Shown piece by piece: positions 25,101-35,642 of a stretch of 64,000 bases of DNA (position 1 is the stretch's first letter; each line of letters starts with the position of its first letter). The notes under the pieces were generated by a model that saw only the letters and a list, made by a program, of their open reading frames with translations, was not told the origin of the DNA and searched no databases. A program made the translations under genes and the position numbers. The DNA comes from Angiostrongylus vasorum (taxonomy: Eukaryota; Nematoda; Chromadorea; Rhabditida; Metastrongylidae), in the NCBI GenBank assembly GCA_018806985.1, contig JADANN010000302.1, positions 496,001 through 560,000 of the forward strand, read 5' to 3'.

Positions 25101-28100
25101 CACTTAAATATACGGTTATTTCCGGTAAATTGAACCTCGTTCCAGCTTGAAGGCTCTAGACTTGGTGACGTTGCGTGAGCTTGCGAAACGAGTCAACGTG
25201 ATTCCTGTGATTGCCAAGTCAGACACGACATGCAAGGATGAGTTGATCCGTTTCAAGAATAAGGTGAATTTGTAGAGCCGCTATTTTTATCGCATCGATG
25301 ATTTGTTTAAATCTTTCTTTGTTACATTTTCCATATGTTTACTACTAGTTCACTACTACTGTTACATACATCATTCCTATGCTATCTCACATTTCTTTCT
25401 GATGAACATAAGATTTGCAGTATTCCTTGTTATCGTGTCTTTTTATCGAGAATGGAATTATCTTCTCTTTTTTTGTTGAAATAGTTTTTGAATTTTTCTG
25501 CGACCACTTCATTTTCTATGGGGAAAAAAGGAAGGGAGGAGGGGTTTAGTGTTATTAAGGCAATCATAATTTTCACAAGGATTTTGCATATGTAACTAAG
25601 AAACCTAAGTCTTTCATCGCCTTTTCTCAAATTATGAACGAGCGCTATCACTTCCTGTATTCCGTTTCATTGTCTACCTATCGCTGTCCGTGCTGGCGTT
25701 ATAGTCCATTTATAAGTTCGGCAACGGTTTCTGTCATTTTCGTCCTCATCGGGATGTTGAATATTGGTCGAACCTGGTTTTTTCTCAGAATTCCTATGTG
25801 ACTGTCTGAGCCGTCCCTGGCGTTTCATCACGAAGACTCGACCTTGTGGAAGATTTTGCCTTGCGAATTCAGTTCTTCCAGGGTGGCCTTAATTCCTGCG
25901 ATTTATCGGTTGATTGATCGAGCACAAGTGTAATTGACTGTTATAAAAAGCTATAAAAAATTATTGTCAGCTTATTGTTCATTTCTACATTGGTAATCCA
26001 TTGCCTAGGATTTCAAATGAAGTTTTAGTGGTTCAAGACCGTTTTTAAATCTGTAGTTCTCTTTTTTACAGCAATCGCGAGGTTGTTATTCAGCACACGT
26101 TTACTTCCATACAAATAGAACACATACAACACAACCGTAGCTGACGTTTCCGCAGAATCGCCTTCTTCAGACCTGGAAGGGTACACTAATACGCAACTTA
26201 CTAGGTCAAACGCTTCAACAGCACAAACAGAACGATGAAAAATCTGAACGACAATTACACGATCAACGGTTTCTCGAAAAACCCACTGCTTTTTTCACCT
26301 GTCTTCCACCGAGGAAGAACAGCCGCTGAGAGTCGCATATGGTTGACGACTATACCTCCCCACATCAACGATCGATACGAAGGTATGGGGGCGAGATCAC
26401 ATGTAATCTCGGAGCATTCTTCCCTGCTATTCACTGTAGGATTTTTTGGCATTTAGCTAGAAGGCATCGAGGAGTTTGAGCGTTGGTGTTTTAGGATCCC
26501 GTGCGAGGCTAGCGACTTTTATATCAAAATCGTCTCCGCTAGGCTTTTGTATCCTATGGGTCCCTAATGGCGTTTGACCAGTAAGTTGAGTATTAGTGTA
26601 CCCCTTCCAAGCTCTGAAGAAGGCGATTCTGCCGAAACGTCAGCGACCGTTGTGTTGTATGTGTTCTATTTGTATGGAAGTAAACGTCTGCTGAATAACA
26701 ATCTCGCGATTGCTGTAAAAAGGAGAACGACAGATTTATAATCCAATGCTGAGGTTAATAGAAAGTCGATCTTGGGTACTATACTTTTCAAATATTCGCG
26801 CAAATTGCCAGTGACCCTATTTGGAGTGTTTCTCTAACGATCCAAATTTGATTCATTGCCTGTTGACTGTGAGCCACGCGTTTCAAATGATATTTGAACT
26901 AGGTGACGTAGATTCCTTGAAATTGTTCGGCTTGCAAGGCTTCGTTATCTAACTTTAATTCTGCTAGCGTTTTGACGCCTTCGTCATTTTCAAAACCGAT
27001 GAATCCGAGTTGTTTATTTATTCAATCGTCTATTTATTTATTTAGTAAAGTATTATTACTTTTCTAAAGGCGGGTATAGCGCAGTGGTCGAAGGCACCTT
27101 GCAATACACATGAGGTCGATCTCTGTGCCCAAACTTCATCAAAATTTTCATCCTTCCGGGGTCGGCGAATTGGTACCAGATTTCTCTGGGAGGATAGCAG
27201 CACCGACTCGATACATCGGTACGCCACCGCGAGTTATTGTAAGGGCCAGTTATGCATTCAGTCCCTCTAACGATGCTTAATGAAATCGAATGCATGACGG
27301 GTCCCTCAGGGATTGATTAACGCAGAGAGGTTTATCCTTTTTTTGCTATAATTTCTTACGTGCTAGCTATTCTAAAACGACTGCCATAGGGTGGGTTGTC
27401 GACATGAAAAGTAGTCATTATTAGTCGGGAAACAGTATCAGTTAGCAACCTCCCTGTATAGATGGATACCGCCTTGTGAGGTTACTTCGTTCGAGCAGTG
27501 TTCCATTTAACAAGGTTGGACTTGGTACGACTGCGAAGATCCATACTGTGTGGACGAACGACTGTTGATCGTCGACTCGGATCACTCAACTTTGAAGAAG
27601 ACGAAGATGTCAAAACGTTAACGAAATGGAAGTTACATAGCAATTGCTTGTAAGCTGAGCTTATTTGATACTTCCTTGACACTTGAACCTCCCGTCCTTA
27701 CTGGTTGTTGGGGCCCCCAGCATAATCTCCATTTTTCGGATATTTGCTAGTTAAGCCATTGTGGTTCCTTGGAATCCCTGAGGTGAGCCTCTGGCCAAAG
27801 TCTGCGCCAGGTAAGCTGAGCAATCGAAGGAAATATGTTGGTTGATTATAAAATAAATAAAAAATTGACAATAGTAAAGGTGATACAGAATTTCTTTTAG
27901 TAACTATGTTCAAAAGTGTACATTTCTGCTTTTCCGCCCTTGGTACCTTAGAATCTGGTTCCAAACACAAATTTTGTTGTGAAGTCGTTAAAGGCAGTAA
28001 AACTAGGTGCTATAAAAACTGCTGACTTGATAGTTGGAACTAGGACAGTTTCAACTGATGATCATGAACGCATAAAGTTCATGACGTAATACTTTGGTTT

Positions 28101-30522
28101 TAGAGACTTCTAACCCGTAGTTCTTATAGTCCAGGTTTTCACGCAGGCTATTTCGACTTTATTCGCTCTTTTTTTCTTTCTGAAGTACAAGTAGAGACAG
28201 TTAGGTATTTGTTTCAAGATGAGGAGGAATTTGCAGATTATTTTACTCTTTTCATGCCTTTTATAAACGTTTTTTCTTTTAATGTTCCCGTCTGGTTCGC
28301 CATTTCCTTGAATCCATAGCTCCGTAGTGTTCCATTCTTGCTTTTTCGATTGCAGATCATCAGCGAGCTGCGCAGTCACAAAATTGAAATCTATCAGTTT
28401 CCGACAGACGACGAAACTGTGAGTTTCAGAGTTTTCTCCGAAACTATCTACTTATTCAAAGTGCAGTTTTTTAGCTATACTGCAGGGTAGCAGATTAGTT
28501 TCTCGATTCGCAAGGCAAAACATTCTTCTTTTGGGCAGGAAGCGAAAAGAATAGATAACCATTATTTCTTATTTAAGCTGCAACTCTTAGTAGGTTTTTC
28601 TTTGTTGAAAAACACCATAATAAAATTGCAGTATTACAGGTGGCGAAAGCTAACGCGGAAATGAACAGCGCGGTGCCGTTTGCTGTTGTAGGTAGTTGTG
28701 ACTTCGTGAAAAAGGAGAATGGGATGCGTGTAAGAGCTCGCCGTTATCCCTGGGGAATCGTCGAAGGTATCTGTTATCGATTTGTGCTGATTGAGTTTTT
28801 CCTTTTTTTTTTTTATCGAGTAAGCAAAACCTAATATCATTTATTCGCCTGTGATTTTCTAACTGCGGATACTTTTCGGCGATCAGCAAAAAGTAACTTT
28901 ATGTCTCCAGCCATTATTAGAAACCAATAGTTAAATAGGAGGCGGTGCCACTGTTTCTTGGAAAAAGCCAACCTTTTTTTTTAAACCCCTAGCTATGACT
29001 TTTTGCAAAAATGTTGGTTTGTTATTACGTTAGTATGCTGTTTCTGAACCTTAGGGATCAGGTAACACTAAGCTACTACTTGCTACTACAACAGGATTTT
29101 GTTCCGCATCTCAAAGTACCCAATTCGGTATAGGATGACTGTTTTCAAATTGCTTTTGCTGAGAGTTGATTTTCTTTTAAAATGTACAGATCACATCTCT
29201 CCGACGCCTCCCTCTCACTTTCATCTGTCTGTTTGTCTGTTAGTATTTGTCTGTGTATAACGTTTGCTTTTTGGCAGTGGTTGGAATTCCATGATGATGA
29301 AGCAGATTAGTATATGACAATCTTCCTAGCGCAGGTGATGAAATGCTGGTTAATTTAAATTCGATCAGAATACTTAGTGTTACTAATAATGACTGGAACG
29401 TTTATGTCAGCTCCCGAATGTGTCATGCATACGACTTCATCAAGTGTCGTTAAAGGTGACTAAATGCAAGTCTGCCCTTTACTTGTGGTGGCCTACGGTT
29501 GAATTACGTCGCTTCTGCTATCCTCCGAGATAATTCTAGTACCAATTTGCCGACCCTGGAGTGACGGATGGCTTGGTGAGCCTGGGGCGCGGGAGGGAAC
29601 ATGTGTTTATTGCAGGGCGCCTCTGACCTCTGCACTACACGCGCCCTTGTTTATGAGTGGGTCTATTACGTTTTCCATCGTGATGCATATTTTCATGGAA
29701 ACAAAACCGAAATGTTCAAAAGTTCTTTTGTTTTCTAACGGGGATTCCATTTTTGCTTAGATGAGTATACACTTGAGACTTGTTTCTACAGTTGAAAACG
29801 AGCAGCACTGTGATTTCGTCAAACTCAGAGAAGCTCTTATTCGTACGAATGTTGATGCACTAAGAGAGAGAACACACAACGTCCTATATGAGAACTATAG
29901 GCGTGATCGTCTTCGTGGGATGCACATGGGAGATGGAGACACTGGTCCGAAGATGGTGGAAAAATTCAATTTAGTTAGTATAAAATGCATTCAGTCTCAT
30001 TACCTGCCGAATTCTTTATCCTTTTTTAGTGTTATACTTGCAAACCCTCGCATTAGATAACCTTTTCAGAAGCAGAAAGAATACAATGACGAGTTTGCAT
30101 GTCGTGAGGTAAAGATTCGTGAAGACTTCCAGAAAAATCTTGAGGCCAAAGAGTCTGAATTACGTCAAAGGGAAGAATCGGTAGGATTTGAAATTTGTCC
30201 ACTAACAAGTCGCATGAGTAACTAATCGTTACCTTGTAATTGCTCAGAATGGAAGCATCAGTGGCGGAGAAATATCTATTCACGCTCATGTCTATAAGTC
30301 CACGAGTCTCGACTATCATTCAATTTTACTGCATTATGTATTATTTAGAAGTAGCCCTCTTTAGACCTTCTTTTCAAGGTTCCGTTTTAGCTGAACGTGC
30401 GTTCACGTGAAGTGGAAGACCGGGCAGCACAAGAGTTGCGTCGTCTGGATTTAGAAATCCGCGCACTTCAGGATGAGCGAACTCGTCTATTGGCGAAAGC
30501 TGCAAAAAAGTTGAGAAAATGA
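11508..30522 (+). CDS. unc-61: Septin, SEPT6 group (UNC-61-like), 10 exons, 5' exon(s) missing
   Basis: GTP-binding septin that polymerises into filaments at the cytokinetic furrow and cell cortex. Exons: 11508-11665, 13754-13893, 13989-14070, 15408-15548, 25146-25263, 28356-28418, 28640-28766, 29792-29973, 30070-30180, 30391-30522 (stop TGA 30520-30522). All introns are GT-AG and phases join in one frame of 417 residues. Residues 1-30 are Pro/His-rich. [18 protein letters not shown] (33-50) is the conserved lead-in. The P-loop GETGMGKT is at 62-69. The G3 region is VETAGFGD (113-120), without the usual Asp, as in the human SEPT6 group. G4 is AKSD (197-200). The septin-unique YPWG is at 270-273. 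From about 338 to the end is a charged heptad-rich coiled coil. No ATG precedes exon 1 in frame with a clear donor, so the true start lies upstream. The unc-61 assignment is inferred from the SEPT6-like sequence; the other nematode septin (unc-59) is less similar by memory. Confidence 0.93.
11756..12029 (+). repeat. SINE family A copy (septin intron 1)
   Basis: GCGCGTAGCGCAGTGGTCG head, ATGAGATCGATCCCAGCG B box, full set of family blocks, ending GAGAGCTGTATCCTGTATC. Same orientation as the gene. Confidence 0.85.
12030..13125. other. Septin intron 1 interior, unassigned
   Basis: No repeat family or exon recognised. Confidence 0.45.
13126..13256. repeat. Microsatellite: (AT)n then GTAT/CATA-rich
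   Basis: About 40 bp of uninterrupted AT repeats (to 13,166), followed by GTAT repeats and mixed ACGT/CATA alternating purine-pyrimidine sequence. The short open frames across it are low-complexity artefacts. Confidence 0.9.
13265..13535. repeat. tRNA-like head and SINE A tail fragment
   Basis: GTCTAGCACAGTGGTAGTGA near 13,275 resembles an A box on the plus strand. At 13,480-13,535 GTATCGATCAATTC and CCATGCATTCGACTTCATC are the inverted 3' end of SINE A. These are probably two unrelated fragments. Confidence 0.35.
14281..14660 (-). repeat. Family C repeat (septin intron 3)
   Basis: Inverted relative to the gene: 3' end GGCCCGTCTTCACTAGTTG at the left, 5' end with CAGCCACAATGAGGCGC and CGTTGGAAG at the right. 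Near full length. Confidence 0.8.
15105..15206 (+). repeat. tRNA-like repeat with short inverted ends
   Basis: B box CGGGTTCGAAGCCC preceded by A-box-like GTGAGCCGTCGGTAAG, flanked by the inverted pair AAAACTCGCAAC / GTTGCGAGTTTT. A similar unit occurs at 47.6 kb. Probably a SINE head and not a tRNA gene. Confidence 0.45.
15608..15871 (-). repeat. Family B repeat
   Basis: GCTGAGATATTTACAGAACTCCGG ... blocks, TTTCCGGGGAATAACGC, CATGCGGGTCCTTCGTTTCG, CACCCGTCAACGGGATTAAT and AGTTAAGCTGAGGC. The tRNA-like A and B boxes (GTGGTGGTGAA and GCGTTCG) read on the minus strand. Confidence 0.8.
15905..16044 (-). repeat. Family B repeat, 3'-truncated, left arm of a foldback
   Basis: GTTGAAATATTTCCAAAACTT through CATGCGGGTCCTTCGTTTCG, stopping at GTCTCT. 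It is joined directly to an inverted copy at 16,046. Confidence 0.8.
16046..16255 (+). repeat. Family B repeat, right arm of a foldback
   Basis: Plus-strand copy: GACGGCAGTGATCGATAG, GGACCCGCATGGTGTCGTGG (A-box region), GCGTTCGATCCCTGCCGC (best B box of the family), ending GTTTTGCAAATATGTTAG. Confidence 0.8.
17296..17667 (-). repeat. Family C repeat
   Basis: ACTTGAATGGCCCGTCCTCA ... CAGCCACGATGAGGCGGTAA and CGTTGGGAGG. Near full length, inverted relative to the septin. Confidence 0.85.
18243..18503 (+). repeat. SINE family A copy
   Basis: GGGGCCCGTGCAGCGCAGTGG head with GGATCGATTCTCGCGCCC (B box plus acceptor 3' strand), full family core, truncated just before the TTTATCC tail. Confidence 0.85.
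18665..19006 (+). repeat. Family C repeat
   Basis: CCTCCCAGCGGTTTACC to GTGAGGACGGACCATTCAAG with a small internal deletion near 18,860. Confidence 0.8.
22228..22450 (-). repeat. Family B' repeat, degenerate
   Basis: CTTTCCGGGGACTTACG, AACACCCGTCAACGGGAATAA and CCTAGTTAAGCTGAGG are family blocks. It is followed 30 bp later by a second B' copy in the same orientation. Confidence 0.6.
22481..22728 (-). repeat. Family B' repeat, best tRNA-like copy
   Basis: On the minus strand: A box CAGTGGAACAGTGGGTAACG, then about 35 nt to B box GCGGGTTCGAATCTGG, an arrangement typical of Pol III internal promoters in tRNA-derived SINEs. Ends on the right with CAGTTAAGCTG. Confidence 0.75.
23013..23304 (-). 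repeat. SINE family A copy, full length
   Basis: Inverted tail AATAAAGGATAAAGCTC at left. Head at right reads GTATGGCGCAGTGGTCAGAG with GGAATCGATCCTCGCGCCC on the minus strand. One of the best-preserved copies. Confidence 0.85.
24583..24757 (-). repeat. Family B repeat, 3'-truncated
   Basis: GCTAAGATATTTGCAAAACTCCG, CTTTCCGGGGGCTAAC, CATGCCAGTCCTTCGTTTC blocks. Confidence 0.7.
26137..26176 (-). ncRNA. Hammerhead motif, left arm of 26-kb PLE (damaged)
   Basis: Minus strand: CUGAAGA, stem II region GGCGAUUCUGCG, GAAAC, GUC, AGC. One base lost before the core (AGGU in place of AGGCU) weakens stem I, and G replaces C at the base of stem II. Probably inactive. Confidence 0.5.
26608..26647 (+). 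ncRNA. Hammerhead ribozyme motif, complete core
   Basis: Stem I GCU (26,611-26,613) pairs with AGC (26,642-26,644). Core CUGAAGA (26,614-26,620), a bulged A, stem II GGC/GCC around a GAUUCU loop, GAAA (26,634-26,637), cleavage triplet GUC (26,639-26,641). Stem III would be the 2-bp ACGU, with no loop. Type I arrangement, as known for Penelope-like elements. Expected cut after 26,641. Confidence 0.7.
26955..27005 (-). repeat. PLE-related arm fragment (subfamily 4)
   Basis: GCTAGCGTTTTGACGCCTTC and GTCATTTTCAAAACCGATGA: reversed, a decayed CUGAAAAUGACGAAGGCGUC / AAAACGC signature. Confidence 0.4.
27069..27340 (+). repeat. SINE family A copy (septin intron 5)
   Basis: GGCGGGTATAGCGCAGTGGTC head, AGGTCGATCTCTGTGCCC, all core blocks, GAGAGGTTTATCC tail. 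Confidence 0.85.
27480..27665 (+). repeat. PLE-related arm (subfamily 4)
   Basis: Contains CTGTGTGGACGAACGACTG (reverse of the GTCCACAG block of left arms), then the hammerhead-derived stretch TTTGAAGAAGACGAAGATG and TCAAAACGTTAACG. Core bases are partly lost. Confidence 0.55.
27678..27811 (-). repeat. Family C repeat, 3' part
   Basis: ACTTGAACCTCCCGTCCTTAC ... TTAAGCCATTGTGGTTCC ... CTGGCCAAAGTCTGCGCCAG; the rest is missing. Confidence 0.75.
29409..29646 (-). repeat. SINE family A copy (septin intron 7)
   Basis: Tail lost. GTCATGCATACGACTTCATC, TAGTACCAATTTGCCGACCC and the head GGGCGCGTGTAGTGCAGAGG on the minus strand. The GGGCGCG / CGCGCCC acceptor pairing is visible. Confidence 0.8.
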
Positions 30523-33500
30523 CTCAGGACGCAAGATCATCGGTCGTCCATCGACCGTGTAGGCATGAACCGTAAACACATCTGGGGCTTATGCAATTTT
30601 TTGTTTCTCGTTAAAAGTGCAACACTTCACAATTGCTTCCTTCATAATCGTCACTAGGATTCAATGAAAAGCCCACTGTTATAAAATTGTCTGCAGTAAT
30701 CGAGCGTCATGTCGGAGCACTGATTTGAACGATTCTATTAGTCAGTTTCCGGTAATTATTTTTTTATGTAATTCGCACTTGTGCAGGTTTATTGTTCCAC
30801 AATTCAGCAAATTCATCCCTTCTCGTTTGGTTCGATTTTCATCGATGACCCGTTTGTCTAATGTGATTGGACCGTACTTATTGAAATGCTATTGTATTCA
30901 TGATAAGCATAGCAAGTGGGCAACTGCACCTAACACATCGTCTTTTCCCCTTCCTTTCCTCTGTTGCGTCATTCTGCCGCTGATCTGCAATATCATCGTG
31001 GCAAAAAAATCCATGGATTTCTTTTGATATGGGCTTTGTTTTAGTTTTCTATTTCTCTTACATTAATTGTAGTTGTCGACGTGTTTTCAAACCACAAAGT
31101 TTTTACTTATGACATTGTCAGTATTGATATAACTTGCCACTTTCCATCCAAATACACCGATTCCAATCCGAGTTTCGGTTTAAGTCACTCGTCCTGTAAT
31201 TGGTTGTTGTTCTCAGTTGACTTCATATCATCCTCTTATTGCTAAACTCTCAATCCTTTTTTTTTTCTTTAACCATCATTCGATTCAATGCTAATAAGCC
31301 AGGCTTTCAGTTGTCTCAGCGTAGTGTTTTGATCATGATTGTTCTTGTTCCAGAAGAGTAAATACTGATGACAAGCTATATGACTTCAAGCTACCGGGTA
31401 CCTATTGAGGACGATATGGTTTTGTCACCTTCTCGCATTTAATTTCACGGAGTGACTGTTCGTGCACATGAATGTATAGCAGGTGATTCATCCCGAGTTA
31501 ACCCAACACAGGGAGGCTTAAAGCATCACTGTGGTTTCCATGTCTGAGTAAACGTAGTCAGTTGAGTAACCCAAATGCATTGCAAGCAAGAACGAATAAA
31601 TAGAACTTGTGGTCATTTGAGCTGTTCGATGATTGCATCGGAATAAGAAGTGGTACTTAAATGTTTATGTAGTTGAGCTGACATACAGTTGGACTGTTTG
31701 CTGCAAAGCTACACTCTTAAGTACCATGAAGTTATCGGTCCTCACCAACGTAAACTTCAGATCAAAGTCGAACTCTGGTAAGAAATGGAACGGTAAAACG
31801 GTTGAAACTATCATAGCTGTGAGGGTGCCATCGCGGTCTCTGGGTACAAGGCGTAGCGTTATCACCGTTGTGTGATGAAGAACACATCCTGACAGAGAGC
31901 GAAGACGTTGAGCTCGTTATGCACAAAAATATTGGTAGTGGAGATACGAAACTGCTAACCAATCTTGTTCCAAGCACATTTGTCATTCAAGTACTCATGT
32001 TCATCACAAATATCGTGTTACAAATCATGTTTTCGCTGTCTATAGTCAGTTGTTTCGATAATATACATATAGTGAGAGGATCCCCAGATGTCTCTTGAAA
32101 ATGCAATCTTCTGTGTTTATTTGGAGCTTGCTGAATTGAAAACTGTACTCGGTACTAAAGAGTGCGCAATTTCAGACTTGGCTAATGTGCCCATACTTCT
32201 ACAAGAAAACGTTCGTGGAAAGCAACCACCAATCTATCTATTCTACATATCTTTTTATGTCGACCATAAGACACTTTTAGTTCGGGAAGACTAGTCCATC
32301 AGAACTACGCCAAAGCTGTTCGTGGCCCACATGCCAACAATGTTATGAGCTGGTGGTGTGAGTGATACCGTATGCTGTACTGGAATTTGTGTTCGCATAA
32401 GGTGCTGCTCAGCACAAATCTACACAAATCGGGCTTGCTGACGCGCTGTAACTGTGGAATAGAAGCACCTGGCGTTAGCAACTAATGGTGCTTTCGTGCG
32501 AAGTGATCCATGTTACACGAATGGATTGGATTGTGCTTCATCTGACTTGAATTTTTTTTAGGATCTGAGATATTTCATTTACAACAAGTCGTTCACCACC
32601 TTCAACGATCTAAAATCGGCAATCAGAGTTCCTTGTTGTACTTGAATTTTAAGCCGCAGCAGCTCTCATGCACTTTTGGTCAGTTCTACTCATTGTAGGA
32701 CTTACTCAAAGATGTTGCGCTTCTGAAGATGTTCCGCTGGAAACGAGAAGTTTGTCTAGTCTGTACTATGAGGCTATATTAATGACTATGACTGTATTAA
32801 TTGTGTCATACATCTCGGAAAGAATGTCTCGGATCGAGTATTGACACTGTCAAAGTTTCAGCTCGCATTTACATCATAAAATAAAATTCTGGGAGAAGTG
32901 AACGTTGGCAAAGAGACCTCTGACCGTTACTTCCTTAGTGGCTTATTCAAAAGACAACGGGATATAATGCTCTCTATTTTTTCCAAGTACGTTCTCAAAG
33001 TTGTTCACCGTGATCATTGAACGTACCTAATAATTAATTAATTCTATAATATCGAGAGGATATTAATAATTTTCCCATCATCCTTCACTCACAATAATTG
33101 CTGATTTGGCGCTATTCGAGAAACATGAAGTGGAACACCTCTCTTCCATCTTGTAGGCAGTGAATCTTGAAGATGCCTGCAGCCTTTGCGTCCACTCCAT
33201 AAATCCTACCCAAAAACCTTCTAGATCTGTAGTTTAAATATTTTTTAAGATCTGAGCTGAATACTCTGCCTTGGTGTTCCGTATGCTGACTATTTCTTAG
33301 AAGGCATCCTTCAAGCGTTTTCTGGATGTTGCGTAAAATTCTAGACGTGGTTGAACCACTATTATAAGTTTCAGTTGATATTAGAACGCTGAAAGGACTG
33401 CTTATTTGAAAAAAATAGGTCCGGCTCACTGAATTCATTAATTACTCGGCTGCTTCTTCAAAAGGCGTGAACGGTAATGCAACTCTCCTATTCTATTCTA

Positions 33501-33955
33501 TAAAAAAGTATTCTATAAAAACCTCTTTCACACCGTATTCCGTGTTCACTTAATTCTCTAGATACACGTATGGGGCACTAGTAGCACAGTGCAAGAGATG
33601 GTTATCAATAATAAGCTCAAGTCTTTGGCTTGAGTTATTTGGGGAGCCACCAACCCTTCCGTGGTTCCGGTGTTGTGAAATGGGCACCAGCATTCTCTGA
33701 GAATACCTCCTTCCGATCCACAAAGGTTAGTGACTGTCTCTTGTGAAGACATTTGAACGCTTTAGTAGACCTATCTCAGGACTCAAAGAAGAATGGACTT
33801 GACAAGCATTTAGCTAAATTTATAAGGAAAATAGAAAACGTTCAAGCAGGAGTCGAGTCGACAAACAAGTCTGAAGACATTTATGGGCAATGAGTACGAG
33901 GAATCGGGAATCGGAAGAGGAAGAGGGAACGAATCGAACGAATGAGGTCCTGAGA
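30523..33955. other. Septin 3' UTR and intergenic sequence
   Basis: Candidate polyadenylation signals after the septin stop are AATGAA at about 30,663 and AATAAA at 31,595-31,600; neither is decisive. No exon or window repeat is recognisable. A tRNA-like GGCACTAGTAGCACAGTGC at about 33,575 is too weak to call. Confidence 0.4.
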
Positions 33956-33959
33956 TCTG

Positions 33960-34665
33960 CAAATTATGCGATGTCCGGTCATGTAAAAAGATAATTGAAC
34001 GGTCCTTCTTCACCAGTCATACAGATCCGAGAATTCTCATGACGTCCACTCCAAAGTTCTTTTCGTCCATTTGTCATCTACTGTTCCGACTATGTGACCG
34101 ACCCATCCGCGTTTCGCTTCAATGTATAATCACCACATCTGGAAAATGGAAGAGCTTTCGAAGGTATGAACTGCGTAAATCATCCAGATGTTGTTTGTAG
34201 GGACTATATTCCAGAAACATAATTCGAAAGCTCCTTGGGTGGTTCGTAGAAATTTCGACAATGATAAAATACCGTCACATGTCTTAGCTGCATAATATAA
34301 TGAGGGGGAGTGAATCGAAAAAATTTGGGCGTGTGGTGCCGGGTTTATTGGTTCGTCGGCGGCTCCTCTGAAAGTCCAAAGTCCTTCCCATGAGGTTCTC
34401 CATGTTCTATGAACACGCAAAATGTGGTCTCTGCAATCAATGAACCGTCCACATCTATTTTTACATTCTACCTTCGTATCATGAGTTTTTCAAAAAGTGG
34501 ATTTACGTCTGGCTGAAGCAGAATTCTACGATTTTTTGCGCTTCGTTGAACTTATTAGGCATCGTCTCTGGCACACTGGTACTCTTCGGAACGATGACGA
34601 TGTTGTCAGGAAGACGAAGATACAACAGAAAGTTCCCATCAATGCTGATGGAATTCTCATGTAAT
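33960..34665 (-). mobile_element. RTE-clade retrotransposon remnant (RT palm to C-terminus)
   Basis: Minus-strand reading, right to left: DGNFLLYLRLPDNIVI (34,580-34,650) is a decayed FADDIV catalytic motif with the second Asp changed to Asn, followed by STSVPETMPNKFNEAQK. Near 34,240-34,330, YAAKTC ... LSKFLRTTQGAFEL matches the post-palm region. Near 34,030-34,120, GWVGHIVGTVDDKWTKRTLE matches the conserved WAGHVMR...DDRWT block. Frameshifts separate the blocks. Non-functional. Confidence 0.75.
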
Positions 34666-34874
34666 CAAGTGACCTCGTGAGCCACTGCAGTGCAGTGGTA
34701 AGCAGATTTGGCGAGAAGATATCGCTTCATTGGATACATGTCCTGCTTGATCAGCTAGTTGCGCTTCGAAATAAATCCCACGACCAACTTTCTATTTACC
34801 TCGGCATTGATCAAAAAATTCTTTATATTCTTGTTGAGCAAACGCGAGGGGTTACTTTATTCCTTATTCACGAA

Positions 34875-34916
34875 CAAGCTGACGTTTCGGCGGATTTCGC
34901 CTAGCTCATAGCCGGG
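34875..34916 (-). ncRNA. Hammerhead motif, damaged
   Basis: Minus strand: CCGGCU / AGCUUG stem I, AUGAGCU in place of CUGANGA, stem II GGCG/CGCC intact, GAAAC, GUC. C3, G8 and A9 changed, so inactive by known hammerhead rules. Confidence 0.5.
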
Positions 34917-34990
34917 AAAGGTCAAGTTGACACCAGTCTACCTGGCCAAACATCTTCATAACGAAACAGAGAAAATGCTAGCTAAATATT

Positions 34991-35250
34991 GTGAATTCAA
35001 CTACAGCCTCAGCTTAACTGGGTTTAATGCCGATGTGGGCTCCCCAGATCAGCCCCGGTGACGAATGATTGCTGACGGCACAGATCGATAAGAACTAACT
35101 GAGAGACAGGCGAAACGAAGGACCCGCATGGTGTGGTGGTGAACGCGTTACTCCCCGGAAAGGACAATAGCTCGTTCGTTCCCCACCGCAAACGCCTGCG
35201 GTCCGGAGTTTTGCAAATATCTCAGCAATCTTGTGGTTGTATTTCGCTAA
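34991..35250 (+). repeat. Family B repeat inserted in PLE copy 3
   Basis: ACTACAGCCTCAGCTTAACTG, GACGGCACAGATCGATAAG, GACCCGCATGGTGTGGTGG (A-box side), GCTCGTTCGTTCCCCACC (B-box side), ending TTTGCAAATATCTCAGC. It interrupts the PLE left arm, so it is younger than the PLE. Confidence 0.8.
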
Positions 35251-35642
35251 ACCAAGATTTCAATCACGTTGAACACAGAATAGCTTCTCTGCACGCTCAC
35301 CGCTTTCTATGAGTCTTCCACTGAGTATATCGCGTAGAGACCAACCGCACAGAATTCACATGGAAGCGTAATGTGCCCCTCCCATCAGAATAATAGGCTT
35401 ATATACTGCCCAATATCACGCGTGATAATGAGGCATTCTTCCCTGCGGTTCATTTTCGGATTTCTGGAATTGATCCAGATCGCCTCGAGAATTTTGCGCG
35501 CTTGTGTTCTCGATTCCTGTGCGAGGATCGTGACCCGTATTTCAAAGTCCACCGCGTTATGTCTCTGGGTCCTACGCTTGCCTAGTGGGGTATGTGGTTT
35601 AAGTTTACCGACTAGGTGTTCTTTGTACGGACACAGAGTGGT

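Larger units (their letters stand above)
15549..25145 (+). other. Septin intron 4 (9.6 kb), repeat-filled
   Basis: A long intron between the exon ending in residues PTGHG and the exon starting LKALDLVT, splitting a glycine codon. It holds family B (15.6-16.3 kb), C (17.3 and 18.7 kb), A (18.2 and 23.0 kb), B' (22.2-22.7 kb) and B (24.6 kb) repeats. The stretches 16,256-17,295, 17,667-18,242, 19,007-22,227 and 23,305-24,582 hold nothing I can identify; I found no hidden septin exon in them. Confidence 0.8.
26047..26737 (-). mobile_element. Deleted Penelope-like element with inverted arms (septin intron 5)
   Basis: Left arm 26,047-26,235 and right arm 26,568-26,737 are inverted copies (CAGCAATCGCGAGGTTGTTA / its reverse complement; TTTACTTCCATACAAATAG / its complement). 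Each arm carries a hammerhead motif. The 330-bp body matches the antisense of the endonuclease end and 3' non-coding part of the PLEs at 52-58 kb (shared block near 26,415-26,450: TTCCCTGCTATTCACTGTAG). RT and most of the endonuclease are gone, so it was moved or rearranged by other copies. Confidence 0.8.

Noticed and set aside
30725..31027. 100-codon open frame after the septin stop
   Set aside because: Lies in the probable 3' UTR, has no recognised domain and no in-phase acceptor.
34480..34680. Conserved-looking plus-strand exon (long open frames in two frames)
   Set aside because: The minus strand reads as the palm region of an RTE reverse transcriptase; the plus frames are its shadow.
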